This document shows positions 13,045 to 25,117 of a stretch of DNA of 64,000 bases, piece after piece. The stretch comes from Brachionus manjavacas. Taxonomy: Eukaryota; Rotifera; Eurotatoria; Ploima; Brachionidae. The position numbers and the translations under genes were made by a program. The notes below the pieces were generated by a model. It worked only from the letters and a program-made list of their open reading frames with translations, ran no database searches and was not told where the DNA came from. Position 1 is the stretch's first letter, and each line of letters opens with the position of its first letter. Where the stretch lies: contig JAHQIY010000002.1 in NCBI GenBank assembly GCA_019054805.1, forward strand, positions 9,114,001 to 9,178,000, in the 5' to 3' direction.

Positions 13045-13209
13045 TTAAATGTAGTTTTCTAAATATTTATATTCAGCTAAAAAATTTATCGGGAGTCTTT
13101 CCATTCCACGAATAAAATAAAGTGAACCACTTGGATTTTCAAGAAAAGGTCCTCTTTGTGGCCCAAGATAAACGTTTCTGCCACAACGACTACGGCTACT
13201 CACAAATTT
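13045..13209 (-). CDS. candidate 3'-terminal exon of an unknown host gene (first copy)
   Basis: On the minus strand a 54-codon frame of balanced, non-low-complexity composition ends in TAA. Readable segments are RCGRNVYLGPQRGPFLENP, SGSLYFIRGMERLPINFL and AEYKYLENYI. Gly, Pro and aromatic residues placed like a small folded domain, and base composition richer in GC than the flanks, make it look like real coding sequence rather than chance. The upstream side (13210-13313) leads to the LTR, so the rest of the gene was probably separated when the LTR element landed about 100 bp away. I do not recognise the family. An identical copy sits at 18424-18588 through the segmental duplication. Confidence 0.45.
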   Translation of the reverse strand, partial: KFVSSRSRCGRNVYLGPQRGPFLENPSGSLYFIRGMERLPINFLAEYKYLENYI

Positions 13210-13313
13210 ACCAACCTTTGTTTTCTCTCATGTTCGCGTACAGAATGGCTTTAAATTAATTTTAATTTTAAATTTAAAAATTTTCTTTTTATTTAAATTA
13301 CTCTTGTCTCTTT

Positions 13314-13483
13314 TGTAACACCCCCTCCAGCAGACCCCGGCCTTCTGGGAGCTTGCTGGATTTCTTAAATATATTTGTTTTAACTTTTATTTTTAATTTT
13401 TAATAAAGAAGTAGAGAAGAAAGTTTTTTTATTTTCCTCTCCCTCAATCTCTTTTTAGTTATTTAATAGCGCACGCTATTAAA
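13314..13483 (+). repeat. 5' LTR of the truncated Gypsy copy
   Basis: 170 bp from TGTAACACCCCC to GCTATTAAA, with AATAAAGAAG as a likely polyadenylation signal region. It is practically identical to the LTR at 18693. A TGGTGGCAGC primer binding site follows at 13485. Confidence 0.9.
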
Positions 13484-15515
13484 TTGGTGGCAGCTGTTAA
13501 GCTTACAAAAAAAAAAAAAAAAAAACAATGTTGAATGAACACGTGTTTTTGTTCGTACAGCTGTGTTATCTCATAGCTGTGCTAGCTTTAACCATGATTG
13601 TTGGAGCTAGTGCTTTAAAAGTCATTATGTACCTCTGGACTGGTCAAAAAAATTAAAATGCTGGTCTTCAATTCGCCAACACAAATGAGTTGTTCAACGG
13701 GACTCCGGAAAAAGTTCGCCAAGATTATTTTGAAAAGTCAGCGATCAAAACCGAACCGAGAAACAAATGGCGAAATGATGATCAAATAGGATTCAGTGGG
13801 AATAGCCGGGGACGTTCTTTTCCTAACACAGGTCGAAATTTGTACAGCAGTCCTGAGCCGGAACAACACGGGGGAAAATCTTTGTTAGAGCCGATCAAAA
13901 CACAAAAGAGTTCTTTTAACGATGATGCAATGAGGTACAAATGGCACCAAACAAATCCTTTCAGAGAGTCGTGGAATGAGCCTAAGTCTAATGAGACATT
14001 AGAGGAAAATGTGTTTCTCCCTAATTATAGAAGGCGAGATGCTAATTTGGACACGCCAATTAACCCATTTAAAAATTCCGAAATGTTTGACATATACAAG
14101 GAGTCGGAAGAAGGTGCTAACACAATAGAATACACACAACAAGGAGGAGAACAAAAATTAATGGCAGTTCAAACAACGAAAGATTCGGCGCCGTCTAAAG
14201 AATGGTCGTTTAAGCCAACAATTTTCACACTGAAGCAAGATATTCGCACGTGGTGGAATCGATTCAAATTATTTGTTGAAAACAACAGAATTGTGGAAGC
14301 TGATCTTCGGAATTGTGTGGCAACCTTTTGGACGACGATTGTCTGAGTAGGCTCGAATTCAGGGTTCCTAAGGGACCTGTGGATATGTTCGAATTAGAAA
14401 AACTGATGGTTAAAATGTTTGGACAACAACCGGCTTCCCAAACAGATGCGGAAGCCGAATTCTACAATCGAAAACAACAAACTGGTGAGGATTTTCGTGA
14501 TTTCTATACCAACCTGTGGATCTTGGCACGAAATGCTTTCGTGTATACGGGGAGTTTCGAGCAGAGCCGCTACGATTATTTGGTGAAAGAAAGATTTATC
14601 ACCGGCCTGAGCGAAAAAGCAGTATTTTGGAGAGTCGATGTTTCGAATCCACAAACTTGCTCTGAGGCGTATGACTTAGTGGTTCAAACATATGCCAGGC
14701 ATCAAATTTTAAACAGAAACCAACATAATCCGATCGGCTCGGAAAAAATGGGAGACAACGAAACTAATCACGTGGAGACCCAGAAGCATGTTAGTTGGTC
14801 GAACCAAATTGACCAATATAACAATCCAAGCGGTGAGAAGGTATGTTTTTTCTGCGGCAAAAAAGGTCATTGGGGAGCCGACTGTTACCTAAGGAAGAAT
14901 CAAATGAATGAATCTAGTCCGAAAAAGCGAGAGCAATTTGAACAACCAACCTCACAAGGAAATGGAAAATTATGACTGCACTGTGGAAAACCAGGTCATC
15001 TGATAGCAGACTGCTATTCAAGAAAAAACCAAATGAAACTGTCAATGCTGGGTAATAAGAATAGAGTAGAGCAGAGCCTGTCTAATCAAGTAATCAACCA
15101 GATAATGTTTGACAAAAGTATCGTGGGAACTTTGGAAATGAACAGCAAACCCGTGAGTTTCCTACTAGACACTGGGACGGTTAGTACAATAGTTGCGAAG
15201 CGAATCTGGGATCATTGTAAGACACCCGATGCAGCCTTGGAACCGTTGGATGAAACTTTGGAGACTTGTGTGGGTGGCCCCGTCAAAGTAATTGGAAAGG
15301 GAAAATGTTCCGTGAAATTGATAAGTTTTGAGAGTGAGGTGGAAATAATTGTAGTGGATGAACTGGTAAACGACTGTTTACTCGGGTTAGACGTAGCCTT
15401 TAAACTGGCAGACATAAAGGACTATCTGGAATGCATCAGGTCCGCGCTGTCACAAAAAAAATCAGGGACAATTTTAACTTACAACTTTACAAAGGTGCCC
15501 GATTTAGAAGGTGAT
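13314..15515 (+). mobile_element. Ty3/Gypsy LTR retroelement, 5' part only (duplicated copy)
   Basis: Starts with the same 170-bp LTR, primer binding site and gag region as the element at 18693, then runs through the two-knuckle zinc region and the aspartic protease region, and stops at 15515 where the segmental duplication begins again in satellite DNA. It is not an independent insertion: its left flank, including the same CTTT, matches that of the other copy. It is a broken fossil with no 3' LTR of its own and few differences from the longer copy, so the duplication is much younger than the insertion. Confidence 0.92.
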
Positions 15516-16905
15516 AACTTTAATAAAATAAAGTCAAACAATTTCACTTCTCTTATTCAAGTTATGAAATTGTTTAAACATATCCTTCTCATAAGCCTGA
15601 TTTTTATAAACTCTTTAAGTAAATTAATTAAGCTCAAGATTGAAATTAGATTTTTGAATAAAATATAGTCATACAATTTCACTTCTCTCATGTATGTTAT
15701 GAAAATGTTTAACGATATCCTACTCAAAAGCATGATTTTTTTTAAACTCGTTAAGTAAATAAATAAAGCTCAAAATTAAAATTATTGTTTTGTATAAAAT
15801 AAAGGTAAACAATTTCTCTTCTCTAATACAAGTTATGTAATTGTTTTACTATATTCTCCTCAAAAGCCTATTTTTTTAAACTCGTTAAGTTAATAAATTA
15901 ATCTAAAGATTGAAATTAGACTTTTTCATAAAATAAAGTCAAACAATTTCACTTCTCTTATTCAAGTTATGAAATTGTTTAACAATATCCTTCTCAAATG
16001 CCTGATATTTATAAATGCGTTTAGAAAATTAATTATGCTCATGATTTTAATTAAATTTTTGATTAAAATAAATTTAAACAATTTCAATTCTCTAATACAA
16101 ATAATGAAAATGTTTAACAATATCTTACTTAAAAGCATGATTTTTATAAATGCGTTTAGTTAGTTTATTGAGCTCAAGATTTAAAATCAATTTTGATTAA
16201 AATAAAGTAAAACAATGTCGCTTCTCATAAAAATTATGAAAATGTATAACAATATCCTACTCAAAAGCCTGATTTTAATAAATGCGTAAAGTTACTTAAT
16301 TGAGCTCAAGATTAAATTTAGCTTTTTTATAAAATAAAGTTAAACAATTTGAATTCCCTTATACAAATAATGAAAATGTTTAACAATACCCTCCTAATAA
16401 GCCTGATTTTTATAAATTTTATAAATTACTTAATTGAGCTCAAGAAAAATTTAGCTTTTTAATGAAATAAAGCTAAACAATTTCACTTCTCTGATTTTTA
16501 CAAATAAGTTTTTTACTTAAATGAGCTCAAGATTTAATTAAATTTTTTAATTTTATAAAAATAAACAATTTAACTTTTCTCTTACAAGTTATGAATTTGT
16601 TTAAACCATATCTTACTCAAAAGCGTGATTTTTATAAATCTTCTCTGCTACAAGTTATAAAATTGTTTAACCATATCTTACTCAAAAGACTGATTTTTAT
16701 AAATGCGTTTAGTTTCTTAACTGAGCTCAAGATTTAAAATCAATTTTTGAATAAAATAAAGTTAAACAATTTCAATTCTCTCTTTCAAGTTATGAATTTG
16801 TTTAACCATATCTAACTCAAAAGCTTAATTTTATAAATGCGTCTCGTTACTTAATTGAGCTCAAGATTAAATTTTGCTTTTTAATTTAATAAAATTAAAC
16901 AATTT
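15516..16905. repeat. second copy of the ~134-bp satellite, shortened
   Basis: About ten units of the satellite seen at 9131-11515, starting mid-unit at the duplication junction. The unit order matches the first array except for one block of about seven units that is absent, which is easily explained by unequal exchange or slippage inside the array. Confidence 0.92.
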
Positions 16906-16943
16906 GATATCTTTTTAAGATATTAAAAGAAAAATTTCCAAGT

Positions 16944-16974
<31 letters not shown>

Positions 16975-17862
16975 TGTATCGTAAAAGATAATTAAAAATA
17001 ATGAAAAAGAATAAAAATGTCAAAATATGAATTAATATGTAAATTTAATTTAAATTAAATTTAAATTAGGATTTAAATAAGTAAACCCTTTAAAATCGAA
17101 GTGATATATAATTTTTTATTTTTATTTATTTAAAGGATTATAAAACTTAAATTAATTCATTAAGAGGTCATTTTTATTAATCATTTTCTTTAATCTTGCC
17201 TGACTTAAATCTAAAATGAAAGTTTTATTTGTAAATAATTGTTTTTGCCTTGTTTTTCAATGCCCCATTGAAATTTCATTTTTTTTTTTAACTCGACAGC
17301 TAGTTTGACAATTGGTTTCAATGTTAATTACAGAATGAAAGGAAATATAAATTTTTGGTACAGTTTAAAAAAAAATTTATTTAAACAGTTACATAGATTT
17401 GTTCGTAACAATAATTAAAAAAAAATAATTTTTTTTCAATTTATTTATAATTCAATTATATATTAACATATAAAAAGGATAAGAAAAATAGAAAGAAAAT
17501 AAACTCAAAATCACTAATATTGTTCTTTTTCATCAAAAAAGCGATTTTCATTTCATCTCATTGTATTACTAATAAAATTTCTTTAAAATTGTTGAAAAAA
17601 TCAGCTAAATTATTTAATTTTAACTATTACAAATTTAATATTAAAAAAAATATCATACTTTATCGCTTGAAATGCTTAATGAGTAAGCATTTCCTGTTCA
17701 CTCTTAGTACGCTCATTTAGATCGGTAAAAAACAAGCATTGTTGGATTATGGCAAAAAAAGGAAAGTATCGTGTCGAAACGAGAATTAACTGAATTTCGA
17801 AAATTCAACTCTCTTTTTGTTTTAACTAACAATTTTAATTTCTTTTAGACAGGATTACTTAT

Positions 17863-18118
17863 TTAATTCATAATGAATTTTTTAGAACATAATGATCTTT
17901 TCATCCTTTCAAAAGGCATTTTGAATGCATTAAAGTTTTTCACAAAAAGAAATATTGCTTTTCTACACAAACAGTCAATAAACGATTTGTACACTTCCAA
18001 TTCCTTTTTTACAGTCCCTCCCAACAAGCTTCTTATTTTTTCACTTTCCGTATTAGCTTTTTTAACATCTGTTCTTTCAGAAGTCAAAAAAGCCAGACCA
18101 ATCGAGCAGATTTTCGGA
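17863..18118 (-). CDS. candidate 3' exon, lysine-rich, unknown
   Basis: A minus-strand frame of about 85 codons ends KKFIMN-stop. It contains SERTDVKKANTESEKIRSLL, GGTVKKELEVYKS, FIDCLCRKAIFLF and a Lys/Arg-rich end. It is moderately complex and charged; the middle could form an amphipathic helix. There is no in-frame ATG at its start, so it would need an upstream exon, and I cannot point to a convincing one. No family is recognised. Chance openness in AT-rich DNA is a real alternative. Confidence 0.25.
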
Positions 18119-18423
18119 TTTTAAGCGAAAAAGCAGGACATTTTAAAATTAAATTTAAATTGAATTTTTATTAGATCAGAATAGTTAAAATGATTCTAAT
18201 CTATGTAAAAATACCTCTCTTGATGAATTTACATTAAATAAGCTAGATTTATTCCAGCTTTCTTAAAAATTTCTTAAAAGCAATACAACGTGAAAAATAA
18301 AAAACTCATTTTAGAATAAAAAGAATAATATCAGAAAATCTTTAACACAAAAAAATGAAAATATAAAGTGTAAAAAAAAGCTTTAACAAAAATAATAATT
18401 AAATACAAAAAACAAGGACGTTT

Positions 18424-18588
18424 TTAAATGTAGTTTTCTAAATATTTATATTCAGCTAAAAAATTTATCGGGAGTCTTTCCATTCCACGAATAAAATAAA
18501 GTGAACCACTTGGATTTTCAAGAAAAGGTCCTCTTTGTGGCCCAAGATAAACGTTTCTGCCACAACGACTACGGCTACTCACAAATTT
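18424..18588 (-). CDS. candidate 3'-terminal exon of an unknown host gene (second copy)
   Basis: Same frame and residues as 13045-13209 (motifs GPQRGPFLENP and YFIRGMERLP). Perfect retention in both arms reflects recent duplication, not necessarily selection. It lies about 105 bp left of the LTR. Confidence 0.45.
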   Translation of the reverse strand, partial: KFVSSRSRCGRNVYLGPQRGPFLENPSGSLYFIRGMERLPINFLAEYKYLENYI

Positions 18589-18692
18589 ACCAACCTTTGT
18601 TTTCTCTCATGTTCGCGTACAGAATGGCTTTAAATTAATTTTAATTTTAAATTTAAAAAATTTTCTTTTATTTAAATTACTCTTGTCTCTTT

Positions 18693-18862
18693 TGTAACAC
18701 CCCCTCCAGCAGACCCCGGCCTTCTGGGAGCTTGCTGGATTTCTTAAATATATTTGTTTTAACTTTTATTTTTAATTTTTAATAAAGAAGTAGAGAAGAA
18801 AGTTTTTTTATTTTCCTCTCCCTCAATCTCTTTTTAGTTATTTAATAGCGCACGCTATTAAA
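18693..18862 (+). repeat. 5' LTR of the Gypsy element
   Basis: 170 bp, beginning TGTAACACCCCCTCC and ending GCTATTAAA. Preceded by CTTT, which also follows the 3' LTR. It contains an AATAAAG signal. The LTR is short for the superfamily and does not end in CA. Confidence 0.92.
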
Positions 18863-18863
18863 T

Positions 18864-18881
18864 TGGTGGCAGCTGTTAAGC
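18864..18881 (+). other. tRNA primer binding site of the Gypsy element
   Basis: TGGTGGCAGCTGTTAAG starts one base after the LTR and begins with TGG, the complement of a tRNA CCA end. The tRNA species is not identified. Confidence 0.6.
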
Positions 18882-21800
18882 TTACAAAAAAAAAAAAACA
18901 ATGTTGAATGAACACGTGTTTTTGTTCGTACAGCTGTGTTATCTCATAGCTGTGCTAGCTTTAACCATGATTGTTGGAGCTAGTGCTTTAAAAGTCATTA
19001 TGTACCTCTGGACTGGTCAAAAAAAAATTAAAATGCTGGTCTTCAATTCGCCAACACAAATGAGTTGTTCAACGGGACTCCGGAAAAAGTTCGCCAAGAT
19101 TATTTTGAAAAGTCAGCGATCAAAACCGAACCGAGAAACAAATGGCGAAATGATGATCAAATAGGATTCAGTGGGAATAGCCGGGGACGTTCTTTTCCTA
19201 ACACAGGTCGAAATTTGTACAGCAGTCCTGAGCCGGAACAACACGGGGGAAAATCTTTGTTAGAGCCGATCAAAACACAAAAGAGTTCTTTTAACGATGA
19301 TGCAATGAGGTACAAATGGCACCAAACAAATCCTTTCAGAGAGTCGTGGAATGAGCCTAAGTCTAATGAGGCATTAGAGGAAAATGTGTTTCTCCCTAAT
19401 TATAGAAGGCGAGATGCTAATTTGGACACGCCAATTAACCCATTTAAAAATTCCGAAATGTTTGACATATACAAGGAGTCGGAAGAAGGTGCTAACACAA
19501 TAGAATACACACAACAAGGAGGAGAACAAAAATTAATGGCAGTTCAAACAACGAAAGATTCGGCGCCGTCTAAAGAATGGTCGTTTAAGCCAACAATTTT
19601 CACACTGAAGCAAGATATTCGCACGTGGTGGAATCGATTCAAATTATTTGTTGAAAACAACAGAATTGTGGAAGCTGATCTTCGGAATTGTGTGGCAACC
19701 TTTTTGGACGACGATTGTCTGAGTAGGTTCGAATTCAGGGTTCCTAAGGGACCTGTGGATATGTTCGAATTAGAAAAACTGATGGTTAAAATGTTTGGAC
19801 AACAACCGGCTTCCCAAACAGATGCGGAAGCCGAATTCTACAATCGAAAACAACAAACTGGTGAGGATTTTCGTGATTTCTATACCAACCTGTGGATCTT
19901 GGCACGAAATGCTTTCGTGTATACGGGGAGTTTCGAGCAGAGCCGCTACGATTATTTGGTGAAAGAAAGATTTATCACCGGCCTGAGCGAAAAAGCAGTA
20001 TTTTGGAGAGTCGATGTTTCGAATCCACAAACTTGCTCTGAGGCGTATGACTTAGTGGTTCAAACATATGCCAGGCATCAAATTTTAAACAGAAACCAAC
20101 ATAATCCGATCGGCTCGGAAAAAATGGGAGACAACGAAACTAATCACGTGGAGACCCAGAAGCATGTTAGTTGGTCGAACCAAATTGACCAATATAACAA
20201 TCCAAGCGGTGAGAAGGTATGTTTTTTCTGCGGCAAAAAAGGTCATTGGGGAGCCGACTGTTACCTAAGGAAGAATCAAATGAATGAATCTAGTCCGAAA
20301 AAGCGAGAGCAATTTGAACAACCAACCTCACAAGGAAATGGAAAATTATGCCTGCACTGTGGAAAACCAGGTCATCTGATAGCAGACTGCTATTCAAGAA
20401 AAACCAAATGAAACTGTCAATGCTGGGTAATAAGAATAGAGTAGAGCAGAGCCTGTCTAATCAAGTAATCAACCAGATAATGTTTGACAAAAGTATCGTG
20501 GGAACTTTGGAAATGAACAGCAAACCCGTGAGTTTCCTACTAGACACTGGGACGGTTAGTACAATAGTTGCGAAGCGAATCTGGGATCATTGTAAGACAC
20601 CCGATGCAGCCTTGGAACCGTTGGATGAAACTTTGGAGACTTGTGTGGGTGGCCCCGTCAAAGTAATTGGAAAGGGAAAATGTTCCGTGAAATTGATAAG
20701 TTTTGAGAGTGAGGTGGAAATAATTGTAGTGGATGAACTGGTAAACGACTGTTTACTCGGGTTAGACGTAGCCTTTAAACTGGCAGACATAAAGGACTAT
20801 CTGGAATGCATCAGGTCCGCGCTGTCACAAAAAAAATCAGGGACAATTTTAACTTACAACTTTACAAAGGTGCCCGATTTAGAAGGTGATAACTCCGAAA
20901 CGGTGGAAGAGCCGGCAAACATCGGGACTGTAAATGCTGCTACGTACAAGTTAATAATTGAAGACGAGTTCTCCGATATTATAGGAAAAGACTTGAATTC
21001 GATAACACAAACGAACATTTGCGAACATGGGATAGAATTAATTAACAATAAACCCATAAGACAGCCCGCAAGAAGGATCCCTTTCTCGCTGCGTGACGAA
21101 GTCAAAAAGCAAATCGATGACATGTTGATGGCAGATCTGATCCGAGAAAGCGATTCTCCATGGGCCTCCCCCATAGTGTTAATTAAGAAAACTAATGGGA
21201 AAATTCGCTTGTGTATCGATTATCGGAAACTTAATGAGGTTACCACGAAGGATAGCTATCCACTCCCAAAAATTGAAACGTTGATTGCCCTGCTGAACGG
21301 AGCGACTAAATTTTCAAAATTGGATTTGACTTCGGGCTATCATCAGATTAGAATTAAGGAGGATGACAAGCCGAAAACTGCATTCATCACCGAATTTGGT
21401 TTATTTGAATTCAACGTCATGTCGTTTTGGGCTGACAAATGCACCGGCGACGTTTCAGCGGATAATGGAAAAAGCACTTAAAGGAATCCTGAACGTTTTT
21501 TGCCTTGTCTATTTGGACGACATTATCATTTTCTCGAAGACGTTGGAGGAGCATTACATTCACGTACGGACAGTGCTTGAACGGATCCGAGCTGCAGTTT
21601 TAAAAATTAACTGGGAGAAATGCGAGTGGTTCGTCTCAGCCATTGAATATCTCGGCCATGTCATCTGTAATGGCACTGTAAAGCCCTCCCCCAGTAAAAT
21701 AGAAGTTTTGTTCAGATATGAAAGACCTAAAACCATCAAACAATTACAGAGTTTTTTGGGACTGGCGAACCATTATCGACGTTTTGTTAAGGGTTTTGCT

Positions 21801-24800
21801 GAAATAGCAGGACCACTGCACGAGGCAACCGAAAAAAGTAAGAATCTTGATTGGAACGAGAAGAGACAAGCAAGTTTCGATGAGATCCGGACATGTCTTA
21901 CAACACCAGATGATGGGAAAAAAGGTGTTCTAATACTTCCAGACTTCGAGGAAGATTTTAGACTGGAAACGGATGCGAGCGAACACAGCGCTGGGGCCGT
22001 TTTAAGTCAAAAATATAAAGGATCGTGGAGACCTGTGGCTTACTGGAGTAAAAGATTTACGAAGCAGCAAATTCAGCGTCTGAGCGAGAACTGTTAGCGA
22101 TAGTGTTAGCCATTGAACATTTCAAACATCATCTCTATTGCAGGAAATTTATTATTGTTACCGACCATAAGCCCTTGGTTTGGTTAAAAAATCTTAAGGA
22201 CCCAGCGCCCAGGTTAACAAGGTGGTTGATCGAACTACGGATGTACGAGTTCGATATTAAATACCGCAAAGGCCATGAGAACGGTAACGCGGATGCACTG
22301 TCTAGATGGCTGTTAGAAGAAGAAAACGACGTGGAGGAAGAGAGCACTAGGGACCCAGGAGTAGTGATTAATAATCTGGTTTTTTCAACAAACCGATTTC
22401 AATGAAGACCAGCTCGAGGATGATGCTATAGCAGAGCTGCACAGTTGGATAAGAACAGGGGCGAGACCGGATACATGTGACAAAACAAATCCAGAACTTT
22501 TTATCTACTGGTGCCAATTTGGGCGTTTTAAAATTTTCGGAAAAAACGTTTATCGGCGTTATGACAAAGATGAGTCTGGGATACATTATCAATATGTGGT
22601 CCCGGTAAAGGATCGAACAGAAGTCCTAAGAAAGGTTCATAACGATCCGTTCAGTTGACACCTTGGGGTAGATAAAACAACCGACAAAATCAGACATAGG
22701 TTCTACTGGCCCAAATACTTAAAAGATGTAGCCGAGTATATCCAGCAATGCGATCAATGCGCATTAGTAAAGGCCCCAAAAAATTATACCAAGCAGCCCA
22801 TAGTTCCGATTAGGTCCAGCAGACCTTTCCGTTTAATAACATAGACATATTGGGTCCGTTACCCCGGACAGAAAGCGATTCTTTTTTCATCTTGGTGATT
22901 GTCTGCCATTTTTCAAAATTCGTGGAGCTGTTTCCGCTGAAGTCGCAAAAGGCGGAAGAAGTGGCGGATTGTTTGATTCAATTTATCTGTCGGCATGGTG
23001 TACATGAAGCTGCGCTGTCGGACAGAGGAACCAACTTCCAATCGGAACTGATGAATCAGCTCTATGAGTTGCTAGACATTAAAAGACTGCGGACATCTGC
23101 GTACCATCCGCAATGTGACGGGGAAACTGAGAGATTCAACCGCACGTTGAAACAAATGTTGGCGTGTTATGTGGCCGACTCACAAAAGGATTGGGACAAA
23201 TACCTACCTAAGTTAGCGTTTGCCTATAAAACTGCGGTGCACCATACGACGGGCTTAACACCGTTTGAAGTCATCTATGGTCGAAATCCAAAGTTACCCG
23301 TGGACTTGTTGTTCCCTGCCCCAGACCTGGATTTGAATTTAGATTTACTGTCGTATGCAAGCAAAGTCCGAGCCGATCTGCTCAGATGTTATGAGACCGT
23401 AGTCCAAAATGCAGACGTCAAAGTGAGTAAATTTAAATTCTACGCGGACCGAAATGTAAGGCCTTTTGGTTACGCTCTCGGGGACAGGGTATACTTGCTA
23501 AAGCAAGCTAACAAGAAGGGCGTGTCAAAGAAACTGAGCCATAAATGGAAAGGGCCTTTCACCGTTGTCGAAGTCCTAAGTGAAAATAATTACCTGATCC
23601 GGGCCGATGCTAACCAAAAGAAACAGTTGGTCCACGCTAATAGGTTAAAAAGGTGTTTTAAACCACCCAGTAACACCTACTATAAAACAATGATCGAGGA
23701 ATCAGTGAACAGTTCAGGTAACGCCCAAGCTAAATGGTCGACAGACGCGGAAACTCAAGTTACCGAAACCAACGACATACATAACAGCGCTGCTGGAATT
23801 AACCCAGACAGTTACTGGATGGATCCAGATTTTTTAGATCTGAATGAAGACAACACTCAGCCGGAAAACCGTACCGAATCGGGTTCCGGTACCTCCGTTT
23901 TTGAACCGAACAACTATTTGCGAAGGCAAGTGGATGTTGCTAAAAACGAGTTGAACGGGGGTAAACCAGAAGACACCGTGCGTCCAAAAAGGTCTAGGAG
24001 GCCACAAGATCGGTTGCACTATATCAAAGTATTAGGGTTTTTTTAAATTAATTTTTATTAAAAAAAAAAAAACCTTTTTGTAAGAAAGATGTGCTCTCAA
24101 CGGCACGTTGAAAAGAAAGTTTTTGTAAGAAAGTTGTGCTTTCCTTAGCACGTGAAAAAAGAAAGAGAAAATTTCATTTTAAAATTTTCAAAACTTTTAA
24201 TTTTCAAAACTGCAACATGACTCAGCAACTCTGCTCAGAACAGCAAGTTCCGTCCGAGGTCCGTCCCGATCGAGACGTCAACGTCACCCGTTGCGCGGTA
24301 GAAGAGTGGATTTGGGAAAATGGTGGTCGTGAGCGTGGGGGACTTCTCAGGTGCCGCATCGTAGAAAGGCGGCCCACCCCAATACTGTTCCTAACAATGA
24401 ACAAGTGACAAGAGAACAAATGGCTCATGCAAATGATCCGGACCACTTCCTTCGATGGGCAGATTATGATTTGTGGTCCGGAAAATTATATTTCCTGTTG
24501 GGGACCAGTTAACCGACCCTATGAACGGACGGATCGGAGCCGGTCAGAAGAAGACGCCACTTCAAATACGACCAGCAGGGAGACGGAAAAGGAAACAGAA
24601 CACACACTCGTCTCCACGCCAGGTCGGGGAATCGAACTGTACCCCGACTCCCAAATAAGTGTCCGCCTCGACACCCTGTTCGGAGCGGTAATTGGGCGAG
24701 GTAGAGGAATAGGTCTCTCAGCGACGATGGCAAGAGCTAGGAACTCAAGGGGACCCGCAGCCCAAATCACGAAGGAACTTCACAATTAGATTTTATTATT

Positions 24801-24950
24801 ATTTTTTTTATTTATTTTATTTTTGTTTTTTATTTTTATTGTTATTAGTTTGTTTTGATTTCCATTTTTTGCTTTTTGTGTTAATTTGTATTTTTATGTT
24901 ATTTTTACTCCCCGAACGTCGGGAACCGTTCTCCCACGGCGAGGGAGTAA

Positions 24951-25117
24951 TGTAACACCCCCTCCAGCAGACCCCGGCCTTCTGGGAGCTTTCTGGATTT
25001 CTTAAATATATTTGTTTTAACTTTTATTTTTAATTTTTAATAAAGAAGTAGAGAAGAAAATTTTATTTTCCTTTCCCTCTCTCTCTTTTTAGTTATCTAA
25101 TAGCTCACGCTATTAAA
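24951..25117 (+). repeat. 3' LTR of the Gypsy element
   Basis: 167 bp, aligned end to end with the 5' LTR with about seven substitutions and one 3-base length difference. Preceded by the purine-rich GGCGAGGGAGTAA. Followed by CTTT, matching the base run before the 5' LTR. Confidence 0.92.

Larger units (their letters stand above)
11516..13313. other. AT-rich region, mostly without recognisable genes
   Basis: A 1.8-kb stretch of very AT-rich DNA between the 134-bp satellite and the LTR. Long ORFs in it are low-complexity Phe/Ile/Lys/Asn frames and are probably chance. Two minus-strand pieces look more like exons (about 12483-12715 and 13045-13209) and are listed separately. An acceptor-like AATTTCTTTTAG is seen on the plus strand near 12465. 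The whole region recurs at 16906-18692 with a few indels. Confidence 0.6.
16906..18692. other. second copy of the AT-rich region left of the LTR
   Basis: Matches 11516-13313 in order, with homopolymer changes and a small diverged patch near 17275-17390. Apart from the two candidate minus-strand exons listed separately, no gene or structural RNA is recognised. Confidence 0.7.
9190..20890. repeat. 5-6 kb tandem segmental duplication (arms 9190-15515 and 15516-20890)
   Basis: Sequence from about 9190 (AATAAAATAAAGTCAAACAA) to 15515 is repeated from 15516 to about 20890: satellite, AT-rich DNA with the same short exons, LTR, gag and protease regions in the same order. The second arm is shorter because about 0.95 kb of the 134-bp satellite is missing (16100 joins what lies at about 9750 and 10715 in the first arm). 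At the junction the element sequence GATAACT meets satellite sequence TTAATAAAATAAAG with essentially no shared bases, as expected for end joining or replication slippage rather than homologous exchange. Arms are nearly identical and differ mainly in homopolymer length. Assembly collapse or expansion is an alternative. Confidence 0.9.
18693..25117 (+). mobile_element. Ty3/Gypsy LTR retroelement, near full length
   Basis: 6.4-kb element bounded by 170- and 167-bp LTRs and a possible CTTT target duplication. Parts in order: primer binding site at 18864; a hydrophobic membrane-like stretch just after 18900; gag to about 20410 with two CCHC knuckles (CFFCGKKGHWGADC, CLHCGKPGHLIADC); aspartic protease (LLDTGT near 20540); reverse transcriptase about 21030-21750 (YLDD at 21509); RNase H about 21930-22300; integrase about 22630-23660 with HHCC finger, D,D,E core and a GPF-type C-terminal region; an unrecognised reading region after pol (about 24136-24789); and a purine-rich stretch before the 3' LTR. 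This domain order is Ty3/Gypsy (Metaviridae). No chromodomain is seen. It is a fossil with a handful of breaks. The LTRs differ at about seven sites plus one short indel, so it is neither brand new nor ancient. Confidence 0.95.

Noticed and set aside
13314-15515. Second independent Gypsy insertion
   Set aside because: It shares the same left flank, LTR and neighbouring exons as the copy at 18693, so it arose by segmental duplication.
24222-24770. Minus-strand ORFs overlapping the region after integrase
   Set aside because: Overlapping frames with no domain; likely shadows of the plus-strand element.
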